The translations under genes were made by a program, and so were the position numbers. 13,414 nucleotides of DNA, taken from positions 1 to 13,414 of the forward strand of contig JAAHIA010000094.1 of the NCBI GenBank assembly GCA_010671975.1, in the 5' to 3' direction. Source of the stretch: Leptolyngbya sp. SIO4C1. Lineage in GTDB: Bacteria > Cyanobacteriota > Cyanobacteriia > Phormidesmidales > Phormidesmidaceae. Positions 6,655-11,961 of the stretch are shown here, in pieces. Numbering within the stretch: the first letter of the stretch is position 1; each line of letters starts with the position of its first letter. The notes under the pieces were generated by a model. That model made no database searches. It was not told the DNA's origin and saw only the letters and a list, made by a program, of their open reading frames with translations.

Positions 6655-7941
6655 ATGAAAGGATTTCGCTCAAAAGTAGCGGTGTTAGCGGCCGCAGCCC
6701 TGACGATGACCGGTGGGTTGACAGCCTTAGCGCAAGCGACCCCACCTGCTAATCGGTCTTCTTCGCCAATGCTTCTGGCTCAAGGAGCCACCTTTGGCCT
6801 CGAAGAAACTGACCAAGATCCCTTCGTCCTCATCGCTCAGCCAACCAGTCGGCTCGGCGGCGTTCAGCGATATGGCTTGATGATTCTTGAGCAGAAGCAG
6901 CCAGAGCCGCTGTGCTGGAGTGAGTCAGGGTCAAATCCAACTCAGATCGAGCCGCTGCTGCTCAATTTTGACTTCTCAGGGATCTGCGGCAAGGCTACCG
7001 ACACAAACGGCTATCTGATTCGCGTCAATGGTGAGGACGTGAGATACGATCCGGTGCTCGAAGAAGAAAACGGTCGGCTGGTGCTCTACGGCAATCCTCG
7101 CCGCTCGCTCAGCGGTCAGGTGCCCGGTCCGCGCATTGTGATTGGTCAAACGGATGGCATTGCGCCGAATGGCTTTACTAAGATTTTTCTTAACCCGAGC
7201 TGGCGTCTAGCTAGGCAGACTTTCAACGATCGACCCACCGGGCGTACCTACGTTGCCAGCGATTTGACGTTAGCTCAGCTGGCAGTGGATGGAGAGATCC
7301 CAACGCCACGGCCAACGCCGACGCCGACGCCAACGCCGATGCCGACGATTACCTTTAGCGACACTCGTGGAGATATCTATGCTCAGCAAATTGAGCAGGC
7401 CGTACAGATCGGTTTTATTGCTGGCTTCCAGGATGGCACGTTTCGACCGCGCACGCCGCTGACCCGCGAGCAGCTGGTCTCGATGGTGATTGAGGCGCTA
7501 GACAGCGATGAGAATATTTCAGTTGCGCTGCCCAACCAGGTGACGAATGCGCCCTTCCGCGATGTGCCCCGCGATCGCTGGAGTGCAGCTAAAATTGCCT
7601 TCGCTAGCCAAAACGATATTGTCGCTGGCTATCAGGATGGCGCTTTCCGACCCACGCAGACCGTCACCCGAGCTGAGATGATGGCCGTTTTGCGCCGAGC
7701 CGCTCAGTATCGTCGGCGGGTGCAGGGGCAATCGGTCGATCTACCCGCTACGCAGTCGCTGTTTAACTTTAGCGATATTGGCGGGCACTGGGCCGCGCCG
7801 GTGATTCAGCGGATGTCGGTATACTGCGGCATTGCCACGCCGGTGAATGAGTCAGGCACTGCCTTTATGCCCAATGAGCCGGCATTGAGGAACTACGCAG
7901 CAACGGCCGTGGTGCGGCTAGTAGACTGCAGCACGCCGTAG
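6655..7941 (+). CDS. DUF3747 and triple-SLH domain secreted surface protein
   Basis: 428 aa. Signal peptide MKGFRSKVAVLAAAALTM... is probably cleaved after AQA at residue 27. Residues about 45-205 form a DUF3747 domain, a module found mainly in cyanobacterial exported proteins (YGLMILEQKQ, FDFSGICGKATD). A Pro-Thr linker (216-231) follows. Three SLH domains come next: 233-283 (TFSDTRGD, FQDGTFRP, LTREQ), 300-352 (FRDVPRDRW, YQDGAFRPTQTVTRAE) and 371-425 (NFSDIGGHW, diverged). SLH domains anchor proteins to the peptidoglycan-linked envelope polymer or, in cyanobacteria, connect outer membrane to wall. No OprB-like barrel is fused, so it is not a porin. It is probably an envelope-anchored protein of unknown function. 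HIP1 lies at 7571-7578. The stop codon touches the G-rich repeat shared with the next gene. Confidence 0.92.
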   Translation: MKGFRSKVAVLAAAALTMTGGLTALAQATPPANRSSSPMLLAQGATFGLEETDQDPFVLIAQPTSRLGGVQRYGLMILEQKQPEPLCWSESGSNPTQIEPLLLNFDFSGICGKATDTNGYLIRVNGEDVRYDPVLEEENGRLVLYGNPRRSLSGQVPGPRIVIGQTDGIAPNGFTKIFLNPSWRLARQTFNDRPTGRTYVASDLTLAQLAVDGEIPTPRPTPTPTPTPMPTITFSDTRGDIYAQQIEQAVQIGFIAGFQDGTFRPRTPLTREQLVSMVIEALDSDENISVALPNQVTNAPFRDVPRDRWSAAKIAFASQNDIVAGYQDGAFRPTQTVTRAEMMAVLRRAAQYRRRVQGQSVDLPATQSLFNFSDIGGHWAAPVIQRMSVYCGIATPVNESGTAFMPNEPALRNYAATAVVRLVDCSTP

Positions 7942-8022
7942 GGAAAGGGGATAAGGGGAAGGGGACGAGGTTATCTTCTCATCTCCCCCATCCTCCCAAC
8001 CTTCCTCATCCCCTCACCCCCC
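7941..8022. repeat. G-rich/C-rich imperfect inverted repeat between convergent genes (terminator-like, G-quadruplex potential)
   Basis: The left arm is almost pure purine with G-runs at 7941-7943, 7947-7950, 7955-7958 and 7961-7964, separated by 2-4 bases. This satisfies the usual G3+N1-7 quadruplex rule. The right arm (about 7983-8022) is C-rich. AGGGGATAAGG (7946-7956) pairs with CCTCATCCCCT (8004-8014) at 10 of 11 positions, and the rest of the arms pair imperfectly around a loop near 7971-7982. It fills the 64-bp gap between the SLH stop and the methyltransferase stop and runs 17 bp into the latter's coding end. It may act as a bidirectional terminator; no T-run follows, so a simple rho-independent terminator is not claimed. 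Similar G-rich spacer repeats are frequent in filamentous cyanobacteria. Confidence 0.6.
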
Positions 8023-8851
8023 GCATTAGCCCAAAGCGAATCAGACCGCGCCGATAGCCGGAAGACATCAGCCCCAGTGAGAGGGCGCCCTGAATTGTAG
8101 AGCGCCCTGCTCCGAGCAGCTTGACCAGGACGCTGGGATCCAAGGCTGAGCGAATCACTTCGTCCCAAAAGGGCGCAACTGCGGTTGACCAGTCGGCAGT
8201 TTGGATTTGCTCAAAGCCGACTTCGGCTGCGATCGCCCGATAGTCTGGCAGCGATATCACGTGAGGCAAGCAGTAGACCTGATAGATCGCCTCTAGATGA
8301 CGCTGCTCACTCGCCGTGAGCGGGCCGGCCAGCGAGTCAGTTGGCCGGTGGCACCAGGTCGCCATGAGGAAAGTGCTGCCGGGCTGTAGCTGCCGGTAGC
8401 ATTCTCGTAAGAACTGCCGCTTATCAGGCATGTGCTCGCCGCTTTCAAGCGACCAGACTAGATCGAAAGTGCCGTCGGCAAAGGGGCTGTCTAAAGCGTT
8501 GGCCACTTTGAACTTAGCTGGAATACTGGCCGCTTGCGATCGCTCAGCCGCCCGCTGTGCCTGCACTGGGCTCAGCGTAATGCCAACGGCTTCAGCCTGA
8601 AACCGTTTGGCTAAATAAAGCGTGCTGCCGCCAATGCCGCAGCCCGCATCGAGAATTTGGCTAGCCGTCTCTACCTTACCCCAGCGCAGCAGCTCATCCA
8701 TCAGATCAATCTGCGCCTGGTAGCGGTCTTTACGCAGCCTACCAGTAGGACCGTAATAGCCGTGGTGCATATGCTCGCCCCAGACCTCCTCCCACAGCCG
8801 GGAGGAGCCATCGTAAAACTGGCCAATCCGCCGATAGAGGTCTTGCGTCAT
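8006..8851 (-). CDS. Gamma-tocopherol methyltransferase (VTE4/slr0089-like), SAM-dependent
   Basis: 281 aa. Class I SAM-methyltransferase with motif I ILDAGCGIGG (66-75), acidic post-I region and VWSLESGEHMPDK (132-144). The N-terminal FYDGSSRLWEEVWGEHMHHGYYGP (12-35) and the later ATWCHRP, VYCLPHVISLPDY and TADWSTAVAPFWD segments closely match the Synechocystis gamma-tocopherol methyltransferase as I remember it. That enzyme methylates gamma- to alpha-tocopherol, the last step of vitamin E synthesis. It lacks the long N-terminal extension seen in some homologues. A related MPBQ or sarcosine/dimethylglycine-type methyltransferase is less likely because of the 'EHMHHGYYGP' signature. The last residues MRGVRG are encoded by the G-rich repeat, so the C-terminus may be repeat-derived. 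The start ATG at 8849-8851 has no Shine-Dalgarno sequence. ktrB diverges 95 bp away. Confidence 0.9.
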   Translation of the reverse strand: MTQDLYRRIGQFYDGSSRLWEEVWGEHMHHGYYGPTGRLRKDRYQAQIDLMDELLRWGKVETASQILDAGCGIGGSTLYLAKRFQAEAVGITLSPVQAQRAAERSQAASIPAKFKVANALDSPFADGTFDLVWSLESGEHMPDKRQFLRECYRQLQPGSTFLMATWCHRPTDSLAGPLTASEQRHLEAIYQVYCLPHVISLPDYRAIAAEVGFEQIQTADWSTAVAPFWDEVIRSALDPSVLVKLLGAGRSTIQGALSLGLMSSGYRRGLIRFGLMRGVRG

Positions 8852-8946
8852 AGCGGACGGCCTAGTGATAGGTTTGCGTTAGAAATCTTCATCGAATCCC
8901 GCGAAAGTGAGACACTGAACAGGAGCTATTCTAAACGCCTTTCTCC

Positions 8947-10281
8947 ATGACCGTTTCTAGAACCGTCTGCATTGGCTTTTTGACTGTGATTGCAGTAGGC
9001 ACGCTGCTATTGCTGCTGCCGGTGGCAACTGCCTCTGGTGAGTGGAACCACCCGGTGGTGGCTCTGTTTACAGCAACTTCGGCCGTCTGTGTAACGGGGC
9101 TAATTGTGGTCGATACCGGCAGCTACTTCTCGCCGCTGGGCCAGGGCATCATTCTGCTGCTGATTCAGCTGGGCGGGCTGGGCTATATGACGGCGACCAC
9201 CTTTTTGCTGCTGCTGCTGGGACGACGGCTCGGCCTCAAAGATCGGCTGGCTATTCAGCAGTCTTTGGATACTTCTGAGCTATCGGGCATTCGCGGTTTG
9301 GTGATCTCGATTATTTCGATGACGCTAATCTTTGAACTCTCAGGCGCTTTCTTACTGATGCCGACACTGTCTGAGGACTACGGTGCCGGCTACGGGCTTT
9401 GGCTCGCTGTTTTCCATAGCATCAGTGCTTTTAACAACGCTGGCTTCAGCCTCTTTTCAGACAGCCTGATGCAGTACGGCAGCTCGCTCTGGGTGAGTTT
9501 GGTAGTTGCCTGCCTGGTCGTGATTGGCGGCATTGGCTATCAGGTGATTATGGAGCTGTTTATTTGGATTCGCAATCGCATTCGCGGCCGGCTGGAGCGA
9601 CGGGTGTTTTCGCTGCATTTCAAGGTAGTGACGAGCACCTCGCTGCTGCTGCTGATTCTAGGCACCGTTGCTATCTTTCTGACTGAGTTCAACAACCTGG
9701 CTACGCTGCGGGGCTATTCTCTGCAAATCAAGCTGCTAATGGCCGGATTTCAGTCTGTCATTGCCCGAACGGCTGGATTCAACTCGGTTGACATCGGTGC
9801 AATGGAAAAAAGTACGCTGTTCATTGTCATTGCCCTGATGTTTATTGGCGCTAGCCCTGGCAGCACCGGCGGCGGTATTAAAACGACAACCATTAGAATC
9901 TTGGTGAACTGTACCCGCACCGTGCTGCAGGGCAAAGACGAAGTGCTGTGCTATCAGCGGCAGATTCCAGACTCGCGTATTTTGAAGGCTGTGGGCGTAG
10001 TTGTGGCATCGGGATTGACCGTTGTCACAGTCACTATTTTGCTCTCGATTAGCGACCCGGGGATTGAATTTATTGATCTGCTGTTTGAGGCGGTCTCTGC
10101 CTTTGCAACGGTTGGGCTTTCTACCGGCATTACCGCCAATCTATCTATGCTGGGGCAGATGGTGCTGATTTTGACCATGTTTACCGGGCGCGTGGGTATC
10201 TTGCTGCTGATGGCGGCGCTGCTAGGCGATCCGAGTCCGAGCGTAATTCACTATCCCGAAGAAGACTTGCTAGTGGGGTAG
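8947..10281 (+). CDS. ktrB: KtrB/TrkH-type potassium channel-transporter subunit
   Basis: 444 aa, strongly hydrophobic, with the four membrane-pore-membrane repeats of the Ktr/Trk/HKT superfamily. The four filter glycines are visible: G51 (TSAVCVTGL), G166 (SAFNNAGFS), G277 (ARTAGFN) and G390 (SAFATVGLST). The gating-loop motif PGSTGGGIKTTT is at about 305-316. The length and the glycine in all four filters fit KtrB, which mediates Na+-dependent K+ uptake in cyanobacteria and is important in osmotic stress. KtrB normally needs the nucleotide-binding RCK subunit KtrA, which is not adjacent: the next gene is convergent ho1. An in-frame TAA at 8932-8934 fixes the ATG at 8947 as the start. AGGAG at 8920-8924 is too far upstream to serve it. 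The 95-bp divergent gap to the methyltransferase must hold both promoters. Confidence 0.93.
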   Translation: MTVSRTVCIGFLTVIAVGTLLLLLPVATASGEWNHPVVALFTATSAVCVTGLIVVDTGSYFSPLGQGIILLLIQLGGLGYMTATTFLLLLLGRRLGLKDRLAIQQSLDTSELSGIRGLVISIISMTLIFELSGAFLLMPTLSEDYGAGYGLWLAVFHSISAFNNAGFSLFSDSLMQYGSSLWVSLVVACLVVIGGIGYQVIMELFIWIRNRIRGRLERRVFSLHFKVVTSTSLLLLILGTVAIFLTEFNNLATLRGYSLQIKLLMAGFQSVIARTAGFNSVDIGAMEKSTLFIVIALMFIGASPGSTGGGIKTTTIRILVNCTRTVLQGKDEVLCYQRQIPDSRILKAVGVVVASGLTVVTVTILLSISDPGIEFIDLLFEAVSAFATVGLSTGITANLSMLGQMVLILTMFTGRVGILLLMAALLGDPSPSVIHYPEEDLLVG

Positions 10282-10339
10282 CGCTTCGGCCAGCATTAGC
10301 CAGCGCTATCAGAAGATCGAATAGGCAAAAGTCAGAAAA

Positions 10340-10364
10340 AAGGGCATCCGCAATGGATGCCCTT
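10340..10364 (-). terminator. Rho-independent terminator of ho1
   Basis: AAGGGCATCC (10340-10349), loop GCAAT, GGATGCCCTT (10355-10364) form a perfect 10-bp stem. Read on the minus strand the stem is followed by a run of T (complement of A at 10336-10340), the standard intrinsic terminator layout. It sits 42 bp beyond the ho1 stop. On the plus strand it lies 59 bp after the ktrB stop but has no T-run directly behind it, so it may stop ktrB transcripts only weakly. Confidence 0.88.
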
Positions 10365-10405
10365 CGCTACAGAGTTTTAAAGCTACGTTTTTAAGCCAGT
10401 GGAGC

Positions 10406-11122
10406 CTATTCAGCCGTTACCAGCTCGGTGCTGCCGCGACGGCGACCGCGCGTCAGGCTGTTAAAGAGCATCTGTCCAATCGCCTTGACCAGGTTGCCTT
10501 CTAACTCTTGGAACATTTCCATGTTGATGCCAAAAGCATCGTTGGCTTCTTCGACTATGCGGTCAGCCATAGCCTCGTCTACCGGAGCGGCATCGAGCGA
10601 ACTGCGATACCTGTCCTTGAACGCTTTTTCATCGGGAATGGTCGGAAACTCGTAAAAAGCTGCGCCATCGCTGCCAGAGAGATTCATGGCGCGCTGTGCA
10701 ATGTTTTTAAGGATCTGACCACCAGAGAGGTCGCCTAGGTAGCGCGTGTAGGAATGCCCAACCAGCAGCTCAGGGGCAGTGTCAGAAATTTCGCGAATGC
10801 GATCAACGTATTTTTGGCCCGCTTTGGTGATTGAAATTTGCGATCGCCAGTTGGGACCGTAGTAGTAGGCCAGATCTTCTTCTAGCGTCTCTTTACGATG
10901 CAGCTCTGGAAAGTAAACAGCAGAGACAACCGGATGATGCTGATGGCGCTCTAGCTCCTCTTCCATCACGGTGTAAACGTAGTAGAAGTTAGCTACCAGC
11001 TTACGGTAAGACTTCTTCTCAACGACGCCGCGCAAAAAGCAGCGAACGAAACCGACGTTTTCTGCCATGGTATGGGCTTTTTTAGTGCCCTCACGGAGCT
11101 TGTTTGCTAAATTGCTGCTCAT
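10406..11122 (-). CDS. ho1: Biliverdin-forming heme oxygenase HO-1
   Basis: 238 aa, the normal length for cyanobacterial HO-1. The proximal heme ligand is H17 in TKKAHTMAENV, and the distal-helix motif is GDLSGGQ at 130-136. NFYYVYTVMEEELERH (45-60) and YGPNWR (88-93) are also characteristic. The enzyme opens heme to biliverdin IX-alpha, CO and iron using reduced ferredoxin, feeding phycocyanobilin synthesis for phycobilisomes and phytochromes. It is soluble, without a signal peptide. The ATG at 11120-11122 has no Shine-Dalgarno sequence and is preceded by a 13-bp tandem duplication. A terminator follows the gene. No other bilin gene (pcyA, hemN, second ho) is adjacent. HIP1 lies at 10840-10847. 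Confidence 0.96.
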   Translation of the reverse strand: MSSNLANKLREGTKKAHTMAENVGFVRCFLRGVVEKKSYRKLVANFYYVYTVMEEELERHQHHPVVSAVYFPELHRKETLEEDLAYYYGPNWRSQISITKAGQKYVDRIREISDTAPELLVGHSYTRYLGDLSGGQILKNIAQRAMNLSGSDGAAFYEFPTIPDEKAFKDRYRSSLDAAPVDEAMADRIVEEANDAFGINMEMFQELEGNLVKAIGQMLFNSLTRGRRRGSTELVTAE

Positions 11123-11126
11123 ACTA

Positions 11127-11184
11127 AATGCTGTGTGCGAATGTTGTGTGCGTCCTGAATGACCTTGAGGATATGACCTTGAGA
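11127..11184. repeat. Two adjacent tandem duplications in the ho1 leader
   Basis: AATGCTGTGTGCG (11127-11139) is followed directly by AATGTTGTGTGCG (11140-11152), identical at 12 of 13 positions. Seven bases later ATGACCTTGAGG (11159-11170) is repeated as ATGACCTTGAGA (11173-11184), period 14. The first pair ends only 4 bases before the ho1 start codon and so occupies the ribosome-binding region. Both duplications are directly visible; their function is unknown. Confidence 0.8.
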
Positions 11185-11259
11185 GTGAGACGGCTAAATC
11201 CTAACAAAAGCTAAAAACCGCCACAAACGATACCTTAGACTGTTTTTATGAGCGTTTTT

Positions 11260-11277
11260 GTTACAAATTCTTAAATA
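11260..11277 (+). promoter_or_regulatory. HLR1-like element upstream of ho1 (candidate RpaB site)
   Basis: GTTACAAA (11260-11267), then TT, then CTTAAATA (11270-11277). The first half matches the HLR1 consensus half (G/T)TTACA(T/A)(T/A) completely; the second half matches 6 of 8, with the right 2-bp spacer. A second GTTACAAA followed by CTTAAAT occurs at 11382-11396. RpaB/HLR1 controls light-responsive genes in cyanobacteria, so a site before ho1 would be plausible. The region is AT-rich, the second half is degenerate, and no transcription start is known, so this remains weak. Confidence 0.25.
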
Positions 11278-11417
11278 GAATTTGCAATAGAGCTGCTCAT
11301 TTGACAGCGGCTATCGTAGCCAAATGGCTGAATGCCAGCGAATTAGCGCTCTAATCATTCTAGGAAGACTGCAACGATTCAGTTACAAACTTAAATGCTT
11401 GTAATAAGTCTACATAT

Positions 11418-11441
11418 TTTGTCAGCCTGAGCGGTGACAAA
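11418..11441. promoter_or_regulatory. TTTGTCA-N10-TGACAAA perfect dyad
   Basis: Seven-base arms at 11418-11424 and 11435-11441 are exact inverted copies around a 10-bp spacer, the form of a dimeric regulator site. It lies 23 bp past the stop of the 58-aa minus-strand gene and about 300 bp upstream of ho1. No T-run follows on the minus strand, so a terminator is less likely than a binding site. The remaining part of the 341-bp gap 11123-11463 also holds a short hairpin, GGCTA-TCG-TAGCC, at 11309-11321. Confidence 0.35.
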
Positions 11442-11463
11442 TTGGAGGCTACAGTTCATTTCA

Positions 11464-11640
11464 TTAGTGCAGCCGCATCAGCTCGGTGGGGTTGAAGATG
11501 GTCTGCTGCTTGAACAGCTGCTCGTTGTTTGGCTGCTCTGCTAAGACGGCCTTTTGCGGCATTCCCGATGCGATCGCAATGGCACCAGTGAGTAAGAGCG
11601 CTGTTTCAAATCGTCTGTAGGTTTTCCTGGCGCTACGCAT
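11464..11640 (-). CDS. Small putative secreted protein, 58 aa, function unknown
   Basis: An ATG at 11638-11640 opens a 59-codon frame ending in TAA at 11464-11466 with a TGA in the adjacent frame. GAGG lies 8 bases before the ATG, one of the better ribosome binding sites in the window. Residues 1-34 look like a signal peptide: MRSARKTYRR (six basic residues), then ETALLLTGAIAIASG, then a possible cleavage after AVLA. This leaves a mature peptide of only about 24 residues, EQPNNEQLFKQQTIFNPTEL followed by MRLH. There is no cysteine or lipobox. It lies on the same strand as ho1, 341 bp upstream of it, and diverges from acnA. A HIP1 octamer (11570-11577) is inside it. Codon use is ordinary. The ribosome binding site and N-terminal pattern make it likely real despite its size; the role is unknown. 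Confidence 0.65.
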   Translation of the reverse strand: MRSARKTYRRFETALLLTGAIAIASGMPQKAVLAEQPNNEQLFKQQTIFNPTELMRLH

Positions 11641-11961
11641 GGCCTTGACCTCTTTCTGGAACTTAACTACAGCGTAGAAATAGAAAGGGAAGATATCGAG
11701 AGCAGCTCAAGCTGGTTTTAAAGCTGAGCTGGCAAATGCCTGTGGAGGGCTGCTGCTCGGTCTTGAGACGCTAGAGATTGTCCTACTGACGCGCTGTATG
11801 CTGCTGGCTCAGACCTCTCGACTGGCGGCTGTTAGAACGTTTTGTGCTGAACTGATAGCTGAGGCGCTGCCTGAGGCTTTCGGGCTTTTGTCATACTGAA
11901 AGCAGTTGAGCGTCTGCTAGACGTTTAAGATAAGAGACGCATCCGTTAGCAGCGACAAGAT
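11641..11961. other. Intergenic region between the 58-aa gene and acnA
   Basis: 321 bp with divergent promoters. A plus-strand frame is open from about 11688 to 11899, but its first ATG is at 11798 and leaves only 33 codons without a ribosome binding site, so I do not call it. The right end holds the probable acnA promoter. No hairpin with a T-run, tRNA or known RNA motif is seen. Confidence 0.5.
11906..11934 (+). promoter_or_regulatory. Probable acnA promoter with a dyad between -35 and -10
   Basis: TTGAGC (11906-11911) and GATAAG (11929-11934) are 17 bp apart, a fair sigma70-type spacing, and each matches the consensus at four positions. The spacer contains CGTCT-GCT-AGACG (11911-11923), a perfect inverted repeat placed where a repressor would act. 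The acnA ATG lies 28 bp past the -10. Position and symmetry are visible; use as a promoter and operator is inferred. Confidence 0.35.

Noticed and set aside
10340..10364. Terminator as a strong ktrB terminator as well
   Set aside because: On the plus strand no T-run follows the stem, so only the ho1 direction is supported.
4927..11122. A heme-degradation operon joining the DUF2470 gene and ho1
   Set aside because: They are 5.2 kb apart, with four intervening genes on both strands and a terminator after ho1; only a loose thematic link remains.
11467..11541. Plus-strand GTG frame about 19 bases after a GGAGG (11443-11447)
   Set aside because: The Shine-Dalgarno sequence is too far away, the frame is only 24 codons, and it is antisense to the better-supported 58-aa gene.
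11798..11899. 33-codon plus-strand frame before acnA, part of a longer start-less open stretch from about 11688
   Set aside because: No ribosome binding site, no ATG in the upstream part, and a Leu/Ala-rich product without a clear signal; it may be chance or a decayed remnant.
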